Positions 22,059 through 31,755 of a DNA stretch of 31,755 bases are shown one piece after another. How positions within the stretch are numbered: the first letter of the stretch is position 1; every line of letters starts with the position of its first letter. The translations under genes were made by a program, and so were the position numbers. This DNA is from Silene noctiflora (Eukaryota > Streptophyta > Magnoliopsida > Caryophyllales > Caryophyllaceae), in the NCBI GenBank assembly GCA_009801015.1, contig VHZZ01000066.1, positions 222,621 to 254,375 on the forward strand, given 5' to 3'. The notes under the pieces were generated by a model. That model saw only the letters and a program-made list of their open reading frames with translations, was not told where the DNA came from and did no database searches.

Positions 22059-22250
22059 AATGAACCGAGTGAGCTAGCGGGGGACCGAGTAGGGTTTACT
22101 CGGCCGAGTAAGTGGTCTACTTGACCAAGTAGGGTTGACTCGGCCGAGTAGGTGGTCTACTCGACCGAGTAGAGTTGACTCGGCCGAGTGATCGGCACAC
22201 TCGACCGAGTAGGTGGAACTCGGTCGAGTGAACCGCTCACTCGACCGAGT
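22059..22250. repeat. Phased array of ACTCGNCCGAGT palindromes
   Basis: Twelve-base palindromes or close variants begin at 22098, 22119, 22138, 22159, 22178, 22199, 22218 and 22239, with half-sites at 22059 and 22079. Spacing alternates 21 and 19 bases, that is a 40-base dimer unit. It lies inside the solo LTR. Confidence 0.85.
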
Positions 22251-23220
22251 GACACTGTCAGTGCGCAATAAATCGTGTTTCATCCTCTAACCCTAATTCA
22301 TTTCTCATTCTTCCCATTTTTTCTAAACTCTCTCCCTTCCCTCTAAAGTCATCCCAAACATATTACTATGGAGTTTAAGCTTGGATTGAAGATTAACACA
22401 CCTCACTCACCATCCTTTCACTTTGTAAGTAGATCTAAACATCTCCTTTAACCCTAACTTTTGGGGTTTTCTATATATTTCGGTAATTAATGAATTTAAT
22501 TAGATTAATGAGTAATTAGTGAGTACTAATAAGGGGTTTTGCTTAGTATGGTAGTATAGGATGTATTGTGATAGTTATTATGTGATTATTGTATAGGATG
22601 GAGCGGTTTTATGAGACGGAATCGATTGGATTTGTGTAGCTTGTTGAAGAATGCTAAAAGGTAGGCTAATCCTACTCAGTTTCGGTATTATAGATAGGTT
22701 TTGTGTGCATTTATCATTTGATTTCATAAAATGAGTGACTAGTCTTGCATTCACATGGTAATTGAGGTCGATGTTGAGTTATGTATGAGTCGGAATTGTG
22801 TCTCGTATGACATTGGCTGTGATTGACTTGGGAACTTGACTCTTGGACATGTGGTTAAATCATGGTATGTTGGTAATGTGTCGGATACGAGATTGTTATC
22901 GGCATTGTGTTATAGTTGCATTCTTATATCTCATGTTTTGTTGGAGGTTGATGGCGGTGGTATGATGATTGTATTGGTGACGGAAGGCGGTTGGGAGACC
23001 GTCTTCCGCTTAGGTTGTCTCTTGGAGCTTCCTACTCCAAGAGGGATGTGCACATTAATGGCTTGAGTTATGGAGGGACACGTGAGGTTGAGTCATGTCG
23101 TCTGGCAGGGGATCTGAGTCGCTCTCGGGCCCGGTACTACCGGTGTGTCTGGAGTACCTTTTTACGGGCTGCGGTCCGGCTTTTTTGGTGGGCGGTGCTG
23201 CGGTGCCGTCACCGGGTTGT

Positions 23221-23302
23221 GGGTACGTCTGGGTGTGTCCCGGTACCAGTTTGGTGTGGTTGGGTACGTCTGGGTGTGTCCCGGTACCGGTATGGTGTGG
23301 TT
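23221..23302. repeat. 41-bp tandem duplication in the LTR
   Basis: Two adjacent copies, 23221-23261 and 23262-23302, start gggtacgtctgggtgtgtcc and differ at a few positions (ccagtttgg against ccggtatgg). Confidence 0.85.
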
Positions 23303-23712
23303 GGAGGTCATATCACGTACATTTCATTGTTATATTGCATAATCACATTTCGTATGTGGTGTCTCATATTATTTATTGAAACTGGTGTGTTGTGTGTCTG
23401 TGTAATTGTCACCTATTTTCGGGGTGGCCTGTGTCGATCCATATGATATTTTCGATCATATGGGGAGCAGGTGATTGCAGGTTAATGTTGCATACGAGAT
23501 TTGAGGCCGCATTTCGAGATTGGAGTCGAGTAGTAGACATGAGTTAGAGGTCGTATTAGATGAGTTGTATTTATTATTTATGTTATTTGTAATCATTAAA
23601 CTTATATTATTAATAAAATGTTCTTTTATTGGAGTTTTGAATCACTACCTCGGGCAACCGAGATGGTAATGCCTCAATTATCTTGGCCGGATAATCATGG
23701 TTTTACAGAGTG

Positions 23713-25541
23713 AGACATTGGGAGTAAATGAAGTTGATAAAGCCTTATTAGTTAATGTGGATGGTTACTTTGGTCTATGTTTGGGGTTGAGCTGTTATAA
23801 AAACGACCTACAAAATTCGACCTTAACGTTCACTTGATTTGAATTAGGATCTTTAATAGGTGATCAATTATTAATTTGTTTTATGGCAACCCCTAGTTTA
23901 AGTTTGGTTATATTTATTTTTAGTTCAGTAAGCTCACCTGTCTTCATCTGGTTTTGGTACATTTTAGGTCACGAGGGCTTGACGCGGGTTAATATTGAAG
24001 CAGGCGATATTCGAGCTAAATCATTATAGGTAATTTGAATGTGAATGAATTGTAGTCAAGCAATAATTACCTTAAAAGAATTGATAATTATCGTCTACGA
24101 TACATTGATACCCCCAGTCTTAACTACAAATAACCTAAGATATCTTTGTTATCTAACATGAAATATTAGTATATGAGAAATTAAATTCCTAAGTTAACTT
24201 GACTCGAGAATAGTCTATCTAGTGCACAACTAAATGAATACAATTATATAAGCTTGCAAACTCGTTTACTCTAAACTAGCTTCGTCTTAATTATATATAA
24301 TCTTGATAATATACTAATTCACGAAAGTGAGACAAAGAACCCGAACTCCAACTACCCTTGAGGACAAGTATTTTTCTAACCCTTTCAAAAAGTAAAGGTC
24401 CCTTTGTCCGAGTCCAAAATTAGAGATGGACAATAGACAATGTTGTTAGGCTTTGACATACACATTTTGAATTTCAACCTCATGTTGACGGCTTGACTAC
24501 TTGACAGGGTCGTTGGTCATACATTGAGTCAACAAGTGTCAATTCCATTCAACTTCAACATAATATGGACCTAAATTCTACTATAAACCGAGAAAAAGTG
24601 ACCACTTTTTGATAAATAATTATCATTTAAAAGTAAATAGTAATCACATTTTGTGACTAAAAAAATATCGCACAACAGAATTGTTGTAGTATTGAAGTCT
24701 CAACTTTTGTGACTCTTTATTGGTCAAAGAAAAACAGAAAAAGAAACTTTCATGACTCGTTAATTCTATCTAGTTAGATGATTGGTGGCTAAGTGCCATG
24801 TATTTTGAGTTTTTGATTGGCCACTATGAGTCCATATCACGATTCATGATTGTATTAAAAGTCTTAATTTGGAAATTCAAGGATGGGACTAGAGGTAGCC
24901 AACAATGCGGGTCAACTTAGTCTGATACGACCTTACCCGTCTCAATGGGACGAAAAATGGCAATCCATCATCCTACATCACCAGCCTAGCCCTGCTTGTC
25001 TCCTCCCTAGTTTTAAGCTTGAGTCAAACTTTTCCAGCCCGTCCCTGTAAAAGAAAAAATATCAATATTTAAAGTTATGGGTCGGGCTCGGGCGACAATC
25101 GAGTGAGCCTGGTCAAGCCCGACATGAAGTGACCTGTCTAGTAACCGCTTCTAGACGGGACAATAGGAAACCGCTCTCTATTTAATTTAGAAATTGTAGC
25201 ATAGAAAAGATCTCAAAAATTCTTTGTTCGTGAATTATCTTATATGAAGTCAATAATTAACAACTTATCCTAATTTATTGCTTACAATTCTTACTGTAAT
25301 TATTGGACCGAGTTGTATTTAGATTCAGTTGAAAAAAGCGGGTTATTCAGTTGAAAATGCGTGTTATTATTGAACCGAGTTGTATTCATTATTGAAAATT
25401 TTAACTCATTTAAATCAAAATCTTATTTAATTAACCTATTTGAAACGCCCATTACAACAAAGAACGGATTCATACACAAATTACCAATTAAGAACTCTAA
25501 TTAATCTATCTCAAAGAACAGTTTTCTTACAAAAATTCTAC
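23713..25541. other. Intergenic DNA with a worn MITE-like block
   Basis: No gene is supported. About 24892-25143 is a G+C-richer block (gcgggtcaac, gggtcgggctcggg) whose ends, actagaggtagcc and the complement of actagacaggtca, are weakly inverted. It may be a decayed hAT-type MITE. The rest is A+T rich, and the last part is the distal promoter of the gene at 25635. Confidence 0.35.
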
Positions 25542-25555
25542 TATAAATCCATGCA
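25542..25555 (+). promoter_or_regulatory. TATA box and ATGCAT motif of the first cysteine-rich gene
   Basis: TATAAAT (25542-25548) is followed by ccATGCAT. The same arrangement, ctataaatc.atgcata, precedes the paralogue at 28039. The distance from TATA to the chosen ATG is 93 bases. Confidence 0.65.
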
Positions 25556-25634
25556 TATGAATGAACTTTCACACTCAACCCAAATCAAACCGAATCGAAA
25601 ATTATTAAGTACTTACCTTAGTGAATTATTCACA

Positions 25635-26081
25635 ATGTATAAGAGTTTGATTCTTATCTCATGCATAACTTTGTTACTCCAAACAAATTATGCCTCAAGA
25701 ACCCTAACTCCAAAATCATTTGATCATAAAAAATGCGCCAAATCCGCCCAAAAGGCCGCGGTATGCTTGACAAGCCAATGGGACAAATTTGGAAAGCCGA
25801 CCGCCGAGTGTTGCAAGGCGTTGGAGAAGATTGAAGCCTCTTGTTTGCCTAATTTGTTCCCAACTTTGCGATTTTTAGGTCCTGTTCTTAAAAATCTATG
25901 TTCTATGCCTAGCGGTGGTGGTGGTGGCAGTGGTACTGGTACTGGTGGTTTTCCATTTCCATTTCCGTTTCCATTTCCATATTTCCCGTTCCCTGCCCCA
26001 CCAGCTGGTGGTGGTGCAGGCAGGTTCCCTTTTCCTCTCTTCCCACCAATTGCCGGTACTCCCCCACCACCTAAGGCATAA
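25635..26081 (+). CDS. Secreted cysteine-rich protein, prolamin-like/ECA1-type, with Phe-Pro/Gly-rich tail (copy 1)
   Basis: Single exon, 148 residues. The start at 25635 matches the paralogue's start context (cacaatg) and opens a signal peptide (MYKSLILISCITLLLQTNYA). In-frame ATGs at 25551 and 25557 lie just after the TATA box and are probably not transcribed. The mature part has six cysteines spaced C-x9-C-x14-CC-x9-C-x18-C with FGKPTAECCKALEKI and CLPNLFP. This fits the prolamin-like domain of egg-cell-secreted EC1/ECA1-type proteins. A low-complexity tail follows: GGGGGSGTGTGG, repeated FPFPFP, GGGAG and terminal PPPPKA. It probably acts in the cell wall or apoplast. The family is inferred from the cysteine pattern; role, tissue and any receptor are unknown. 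Confidence 0.85.
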   Translation: MYKSLILISCITLLLQTNYASRTLTPKSFDHKKCAKSAQKAAVCLTSQWDKFGKPTAECCKALEKIEASCLPNLFPTLRFLGPVLKNLCSMPSGGGGGSGTGTGGFPFPFPFPFPYFPFPAPPAGGGAGRFPFPLFPPIAGTPPPPKA

Positions 26082-27964
26082 GGGTTTGCATGTCTAGCCG
26101 GGTTACGTCCATTACGGTTTTACGGCTCATAGTCAATGGCATGAATATTAGTGATTAAAGGCCAGGATTACCCTAATCAATATATATTCTAGCTCAATTA
26201 GAGGTGATTGTAATAATTTTCGTTCGGATTATTGTTTTATTTGAAACAATTTGAAGGAATATTGTGTTAGATATGGAGTGCATGGTACACGGATAAATTG
26301 TTAAGAATGAACTTTTTTTTTTTTGGGTAAAGAGAAACCGGATTAATTCGAAATAATTAAATAAAGAAATCTAACAAAAAGACTCGTATTAATTAAACAA
26401 GAGAATCAGAATGAACGTATTAATAAGTGGACAATATCAATTAGCCAAAAAATAAACTGGATAAAGGAAGAAATAATACTCGTATTATTTCAAAGATAAA
26501 GGAATGTGATTATAAATTAAAGAGTAACTATTTCCGTGATACAGAAATTATTGTTTACAAAGATATTCGTACGGTCTTATAAGACGGCCAAACGGGTTAT
26601 GGATTAAATAGACAACGCCAGAATGCCTATGAACTAGCCAAATGCTTATTCCATCTATTAAAATGAGGTGTTAATTAATCTCTTTTAATCTCTAGGCGAA
26701 TATGTCCAGCTTAATAAAGATCAGACCAACTATTCACCATAAACACAACACAAGTAAATAGACAGACACTACAAAAGGCCACCTCTTCCAACGGTAATTT
26801 CAGTCGAGCGAATTACTACATCCGTTATCTTTGTTTGAAAAAAATCAGACTAATAATACTAATAATGATCGGGATGGAGGGAGTAAATATACGGTGAGAA
26901 TAAGGACAACCTAGATTACTAACATTGTTGGGATTTGTGAAATACTAGACCTAAATTATAAATTTGGCGTCAACTACCAGCTTAAAGTTTGGTTTAGACA
27001 ATCTATAGTTATGGTTAGGGTTTAGACAACTAGCTCGTAGAGCCTCAAAATCAGCTCGGTCAGAATCAATTTCGAGCCGCGGTGAATTAAATTCGAGCTG
27101 GTTCCGAGCTTAATAGCAGGTCGGAAGCTCATTTAAGCTCGTTTTATTTGTATTACTATTTAATTTTGGTATTTTAAAATTGTTTTTATTTTTAATAAAA
27201 TATTATTTTAACATTTATGTATTTTTATTATATTTGATAAGTACTGTATATTCATTTTTCTTAAAATATATTTATAATTAATTTGATTTAAAAGTTAAAG
27301 AAAATAAGAGAAATAAAGATTAAACCAAGCTCGAGTCTAATCGTGCCGATTCCGAGCTTTAACTTTTTAAGCTCGGAAAATTCCAAGTCGATTCCAAGCC
27401 CATTCGATCTCGGACTCAAATCGGCTCATTTGCACCCCTAGTTATGATATTAGAGACGGATATCATTAATTTAGACATGCTGAAGAGATCTTTGCCATAA
27501 TTATGACTGAGATATTGTAACAATAGCAAGGTCACAAGTTCAAATCTACTTTTCTCTTGTATGTGCTGACATTAAGCCTTATTTGACACACAAAAGAGCA
27601 TTAAAGCTCCATAACTTGAGCATTAAAATTACAAAATTGAGTATGAAGATTTTCTCATTTTGGCAGTCAAGGTATAGGCTTCATACAAAATTTAAGATTT
27701 AAGTAAAATATATGGACGAAACTTGAGTGAATGGATGAAAATGGCCTCAATCAGATGTGAACTATTCATGTACCGGAACAAAGAGAGTATTAATTTAAGT
27801 AAAAGACGTTTTTTTTAACCTTTGATCAAACATCTGTTACATCAATTTAGGATTTAACACATTGTATCCAAGTTAATTACCAAGAAATAGTAACAACCCT
27901 ATAGTAATTAATCCATAACTGTTTCAAAGAATACCACAATTGAAACCCTCAAAGAAACATGCCC
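26082..27964. other. Spacer between the two cysteine-rich genes
   Basis: The first 200 bases are probably the 3' UTR of the upstream gene. There is a T-run near 26309-26322. About 27040-27440 holds repeated gagctcg/ctcggaa words ending in tttgcacccctag, a common end of hAT-type MITEs. No gene is seen. Confidence 0.4.
26814..26885. mobile_element. Short Stowaway-like remnant
   Basis: TA at 26814-26815 and 26884-26885 encloses 68 bases. They begin ctacatccgttat and end atcgggatggagggag, the latter being the Stowaway end in reverse. It is too short for a normal copy, so it is probably an internally deleted one. Confidence 0.5.
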
Positions 27965-27979
27965 TATAAATCAATGCAT
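27965..27979 (+). promoter_or_regulatory. TATA box and ATGCATA motif of the second cysteine-rich gene
   Basis: TATAAAT (27965-27971) followed by caATGCATA, matching the element before the first paralogue. It lies 74 bases before the ATG at 28039. Confidence 0.65.
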
Positions 27980-28038
27980 AATCAACGTAGAAATAAACTT
28001 GTACCAGAACAATTCAAATTAAAAATAAAAAATTCACA

Positions 28039-28464
28039 ATGTTCAAGACTTTCATTCTAATTTCATGCATTTTACTAACTTTCCAACCAGGAAAGGCTAG
28101 TAGACCATTAACTCCGGAGGCATTTGATCCACAAAAATGTGCCCAAATCGCGACCAAGGGTGCGGTGTGCTTGACGGACGTATGGACCAATTTTGGAAAG
28201 CCAAGCGCCGCGTGTTGTAAGGCCTTAGACAAGATAAATAACGCTTGTTTGGCCTCATTGTTCCCTCTAACTCCCTTTGTCGCTCCTTTCCTTAAGGGCA
28301 TTTGCTCTGGCAAAAGTGGTGGTGGTGGTGGTGGTAGCGGTGTTTTGCCATTCCCTCTTCCATTTCCTTTTCCCTTTCCACCTATTGGTGGTGGTAGTGG
28401 TGGTGGTTTGCCATTCCCGTTCCCTGGAATTGGAGGCCGTGCACCTCCACCACCTAAAGAGTAA
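28039..28464 (+). CDS. Secreted cysteine-rich protein, prolamin-like/ECA1-type, with Phe-Pro/Gly-rich tail (copy 2)
   Basis: Single exon, 141 residues. Signal peptide MFKTFILISCILLTFQPGKA, then SRPLTPEAFDPQKC. Six cysteines have exactly the copy-1 spacing (C-x9-C-x14-CC-x9-C-x18-C). FGKPSAACCKALDKI and CLASLFPLTPFVAPFLKGIC are very close to the ECA1/prolamin-like consensus. The tail has GGGGGGSG, LPFPLPFPFPFP, GGGSGGG and terminal PPPPKE. Same strand and architecture as the gene at 25635, 1.96 kb away, so a tandem duplicate. The domains differ by many substitutions while cysteine spacing is unchanged, which suggests both are maintained. The function is unknown; EC1 proteins act in fertilisation, but the Phe-Pro tail is not a feature I know from EC1. 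Confidence 0.87.
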   Translation: MFKTFILISCILLTFQPGKASRPLTPEAFDPQKCAQIATKGAVCLTDVWTNFGKPSAACCKALDKINNACLASLFPLTPFVAPFLKGICSGKSGGGGGGSGVLPFPLPFPFPFPPIGGGSGGGLPFPFPGIGGRAPPPPKE

Positions 28465-28823
28465 TAATAACTCCTGCAATCTATCAGTCGTGTCAGGAAA
28501 TTGTCTCATCGTACTTCGTCATTAATTTATTACAATAGAATTTTTAGTGTTTTTGTTTTTTTAGTGTATGCCTTCTAGCAAGGTTGCTCGCTAGTAGCGA
28601 TTTCTTCACTAATTATGTTACGATCTAATAGTGTAATAAATTATTCATTAATCATAATAATTTTTATCATGTTTTATTTTTATATATATAGTGTTGTTTT
28701 CATTTGTTTTGTGAATTATTCACCTAGTCTAAACTATATACAATGGAACTATACAAATCAAGCATCAACTGATCTACGCTATCATATATACATATTGTCA
28801 TAAGAAACACAATGACCATTAGT
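28465..28823. other. 3' flank of the second cysteine-rich gene
   Basis: A+T-rich DNA with no supportable gene. It probably includes the 3' UTR. Confidence 0.4.
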
Positions 28824-29026
28824 ACAATTTATCATGTCTACCATGAGCAATTAGATCAACTGGCAATGGGTTGTTCTAGCTTAACCAGACGTCTCGTGCT
28901 CGAGCCCTGAGAACGCAGCAGTGTTGAAACTCATGAGGGAGAGCTTTACCGCTCTAGTGTCCCTACCCGGCTCGAATCCGGATTAAACCGGATGACTTAA
29001 ACAAAAAAAACAATTTATCATGTCTA
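28824..29026 (+). mobile_element. tRNA-derived SINE with 17-bp target duplication
   Basis: The body 28841-29009 is enclosed by exact copies of acaatttatcatgtcta (28824-28840 and 29010-29026). It has an A-box-like word (tagatcaactggc) and a B-box-like word (gtgctcgagccc) about 35 bases later, as in a polymerase III promoter. A unique region with ccggctcgaatccgg follows, then a short A-rich 3' end. The perfect duplication points to a fairly recent insertion. Confidence 0.85.
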
Positions 29027-29236
29027 TTAACTTTGAGAACGAATTGGAATGATACCGCGGACAATACATTTTATTATTTTATCGTAAGATATGACGATGA
29101 GTCAACGAATCAACCATGCCTCATCACCACCACATATATATGCTGTCAAAGATACTACTTATTCAGTCAATGATACACCAAATAAATCATCCTCAAATCA
29201 AGGAACTTAATTAGTCAACTTTGTTTATCTTAGGGC
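29027..29236. other. Short spacer before the copia element
   Basis: No gene seen. If the LTR starts earlier than I propose, part of this stretch belongs to it. Confidence 0.35.
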
Positions 29237-29413
29237 TGTATATCACGTTTGTTTAGAATGTATATTAGGATGATTGTTTGCCTTATGTTTCTCCTAGAAT
29301 CTTGGCTGCTATTCCCTTTTCCTAGCTAACTTCCTATCTTGTAAATCATATACATAAACACCTATGTAACCTATAGTTTATCATTCATAATAAAACTCAT
29401 CTTTATATTTACA
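29237..29413 (+). mobile_element. 5' LTR of a Ty1/copia fossil
   Basis: The right boundary is firm: ...atttaca is followed directly by the primer-binding site tggtatcagg (29414-29423), which matches the initiator-Met tRNA end used by copia elements. The left boundary TGTATATC at 29237 is a best guess, since the 3' LTR lies outside the window. An LTR of about 180 bp would fit the short-LTR copia lineages. Confidence 0.5.
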
Positions 29414-31755
29414 TGGTATCAGGTTTTTAATTGATCCTGTACTTTTCGCTTCCGCCTTCGTCGATAAACCCATGACATCCACCAACAACCTTATTCCTAA
29501 CCTCGACGAACCCACCAAACCTCTCCTCTCCCTGCATTTCCCATCGTGCACCAAACTTACGCCCCACAACTACCGTACTTGGTGTTTCCAAATAACCCGA
29601 CTGCTTCAAGGCTATGGCTTATTTGGTTATCTCGATGGCTCCACCAAAACCCCANCCNAAACCATTACCCCTGCTGCCACTGAGGCCAAACCCAACCCTG
29701 AACCCATACCCAACCCTGCTTATAACACCTGGTTTCGTCAAGACCAACTCATCCTTGGTGCGTTGGCAGCCACCCTTCGCGAAGCCGTGAGTCCCCTCAT
29801 CCTTAATGCCACCACCACCCACGAGGCCTGGCAACTACTCCTCACCACCTACGCTAATCCTTCCCGGGGTCATATCCTCCAACTCAAAGACAAACTCAAA
29901 AATCTCTCCCTTGTTGACCAATCTGTCTCAGACTACCTACTGTCCATTCGGTCCTGCACTGATCAATTGGCGCAACTTGGTAAGCCTGTTGATGCAGAGG
30001 CAACATCCTTTTGTTTTAAGGCAATCTCGACGAACCAAGTTCTTCTTCAAGGTCATTTCCATGATGGAACCTATGAATGGCAACCTCCACCATCTCCACA
30101 AGCACACTCGGCCAAGCTCTCCTCCACCCTATGGCACCACCGTCTTGGTCATCCATCCAATGCCACTCTCAAGCTGCTCAATGCCTCTTGTCATTTTCGT
30201 ATTTCTGAATTTTCCCATTGTAACTCATGCCTTATGAATAAAAGTCACAAACTCCCTTTTTCAGTTTCTACACTATGCTCTACTGCTTCTCTAGATCTTA
30301 TTTTCTCNGATGTTTGGACCTCTCCCATACTGTCTCGTGATGCTCTAAAATACTACGTTATTTTCGTCGATCATTTTACGCATTACATTTGGATATATCC
30401 GTTGAAAAACAAATCAGACACTCATCTCACGNTCACTCGTTTTCAAGCTATCATTGAAAAATTGTTTGCAAAACCTATAAAAAGCTTCTATTCCGACAAT
30501 GGAGGTGAATATAAAAAATTAAACCCCACTCTCCTTGATAACGGAATTACNCATCTCACCTCTCCTCCTCACACTCCGGAGCACAATGGCTTCGCGGAGC
30601 GTCGACATCGTCACATTGTCGAAACTGGTCTCGCTCTCCTCACCCAAGCCAATATGCCTACCACGTTTTGGCCACATGCCTTTGCCACGGCAGTCTATCT
30701 CATTAACCGCCTTCCAACCCCAACCNTTCACAATAAATCTCCATACGAAAAATTATTTAACCGACCTCCCAACTATCTCAAACTCCNCCCGTTTGGATGC
30801 CTATGCTTTCCCTGGCTTCGCCCATATTCCACTCACAAACTTGACCCAAAGTCGACTCCATGCGTGTTTGTTGGGCAGAGTTCATATCTCAATTTTGACC
30901 CACACACAACCAAAACATACACCTCGCGCCATGTTCGATTTATCGAAACCGAATTCCCATACCCCACCCTAGCCAACCACACGCCTAGCTCTCCTCCTTC
31001 TCCTGATCAATGGTGCGACCTCACCATTCCCTTACTCTCGCCTCTCATCACCCATCTACAACCCATGGCCCCTACCTCTATGCCCTCGACCAGTTCTCCC
31101 ACTCCCCTCTCTTCTCCTCCACCCAATACCACCACACCAGCTTCCCCTATGTTCTCCACCCCTTCCTCACCATGCTCGCCCATACCTCCTCCACCACCTC
31201 CCCCGCCACCCCCACGAGATGTTACTCTCTTAAGTAACAATATTGTGAAACCCAACCCCAAATACGCGAAACTTGCCCTTTTCCCCGTGAACCATGTTAC
31301 TCCCAACACCACCAAACAAGCACTCGTTGATCCTCGGTGGCGTTCCGCGATGATCGATGAGCACCAAGCCCTCCTCCGAAACAACACCTGGACACTCGTA
31401 CCCCGTCATCTAGCTACTAATATAATCGGATGCAAATGGGTTTATCGCATCAAATACAATCCCGATGGAAGCCTTAAACAACACAAAGTTCATCTTGTTG
31501 CCAAAGGATTCCATCAACGCCCTGGCATTGGCTATTCCGAGACGTTTAGTCCCGTCATTAAACCCACCACTATTCGTCTCATCCTTACCTTTGCTGTGAT
31601 TAACAACTGGCATCTTCATCAAATTGATGTCAATAATGCTTTCCTTCACGGGACACTTATGGATACGGTTTACATGAGTCAACCCCCGGGTTTCGTGGAC
31701 ACTGACAAACCAGACCATGTTTGCCGTCTCACCAAAGCTATATATGGCCTGAAGC
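29414..31755 (+). mobile_element. Ty1/copia retrotransposon fossil, gag-pol part, running off the window
   Basis: The parts, in order on the plus strand, are a gag-like region (about 29474-30000), a pre-integrase zinc-finger region (about 30110-30260), an integrase core (about 30270-30790) and the start of reverse transcriptase (about 31330 to the window end). Integrase before reverse transcriptase is the copia order. The wording of gag and reverse transcriptase (NTWTLVPR, GCKWVYRIK, AIYGLK) fits a plant Ale/Retrofit-like lineage, as a guess. The copy is broken, with several breaks, and contains a few ambiguous bases. Age cannot be judged without the second LTR. Confidence 0.85.

Larger units (their letters stand above)
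21930..23712. mobile_element. Solo LTR of an LTR retrotransposon, 1773 bp
   Basis: The LTR runs 21935-23707, starting TGTAATACCCGG and ending GGTTTTACA (TG...CA). It is flanked by an exact 5-bp duplication, gagtg, at 21930-21934 and 23708-23712. There are no internal coding parts, so it is a solo LTR left by recombination between two LTRs. The TGTAATACCC start and large size suggest a Ty3/gypsy-type element, but an LTR alone cannot prove the family. It contains a palindrome array (about 22059-22250) and a 41-bp tandem duplication (23221-23302). The intact duplication suggests it is not very old. Confidence 0.8.

Noticed and set aside
22098-22250. CRISPR-like regular short repeats
   Set aside because: The units are 12-base palindromes with spacers of only 7-9 similar bases, inside a plant LTR. 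No array of unique spacers and no cas genes are present.
25551-25634. Upstream in-frame ATGs as start of the first cysteine-rich gene
   Set aside because: They sit 3-10 bases after the TATA box, so are probably not transcribed, and would bury the signal peptide inside the protein. The paralogue starts at the equivalent of 25635.
28267-28525. Frames overlapping the second cysteine-rich gene in other phases (poly-Val, poly-Thr)
   Set aside because: They are by-products of the ggtggt and ttccc repeats that encode the Gly and Phe-Pro tail.
28841-28920. Possible tRNA gene
   Set aside because: A- and B-box-like words are present but no full cloverleaf or acceptor stem. The body is 169 bp, with an A-rich end and 17-bp target duplications, so it is a SINE.
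31007-31387. Minus-strand 126-residue frame with a Gly run
   Set aside because: It is the antisense of a proline-rich spacer in the copia fossil and has no independent support.

Overview
This is nuclear DNA of a flowering plant. The evidence is spliced genes with GT-AG introns, plant-only gene families (STICHEL-like, class A4 heat stress factor, a plant secreted DUF family, ECA1/prolamin-like peptides), AT-rich intergenic DNA and many small plant-type transposons. Several repeat styles (an LTR packed with ACTCGNCCGAGT palindromes, hairpin elements with cacaaattct..aagacgg ends) resemble those I associate with Caryophyllales, perhaps Caryophyllaceae. That placement is inference from memory and was not tested.

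Layout. Positions 1-8780 are gene-poor and repeat-rich: a Helitron-type 3' end (763), a small Mutator-like element with a 9-bp target duplication (1398-1844), two related hairpin elements (about 2868-3059 and 8472-8660), a foldback element (about 3366-3746), a 1.6-kb minus-strand retroposed copy with poly(A) and a 10-bp target duplication (3757-5361), a Stowaway MITE (6356-6563) and a degenerate tandem repeat (about 7500-8100).

Positions 8.8-21.1 kb are the gene island. A plus-strand STICHEL-like gene has six coding exons (10322-16349, 1137 aa predicted) and a long leader containing a duplicated 3' splice site. It converges on a minus-strand gene for a secreted DUF7705-type protein (19037-16896, four exons, 514 aa predicted). 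Upstream lies a minus-strand HSFA4-type heat stress transcription factor (20907-19635, two exons, 383 aa predicted). The splice junctions I chose keep the frame throughout and restore the family C-termini.

Positions 21.9-23.7 kb are a 1773-bp solo LTR with a 5-bp target duplication. Positions 25.5-28.5 kb carry two paralogous single-exon genes for secreted cysteine-rich proteins (prolamin-like/ECA1 fold) with Phe-Pro/Gly-rich tails. They have identical cysteine spacing and a shared TATA-plus-ATGCATA promoter motif. A tRNA-derived SINE with a 17-bp target duplication follows (28841-29009). The window then ends inside a broken Ty1/copia fossil (29237 onward).

The genes do not form one pathway. 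STICHEL-like proteins are linked to trichome branching, HSFA4 to stress-induced transcription, and the two cysteine-rich proteins look like secreted peptides of the kind used in reproduction. The most novel-looking item is this cysteine-rich pair with its low-complexity tails. The best-supported structural items are the elements with exact target duplications.
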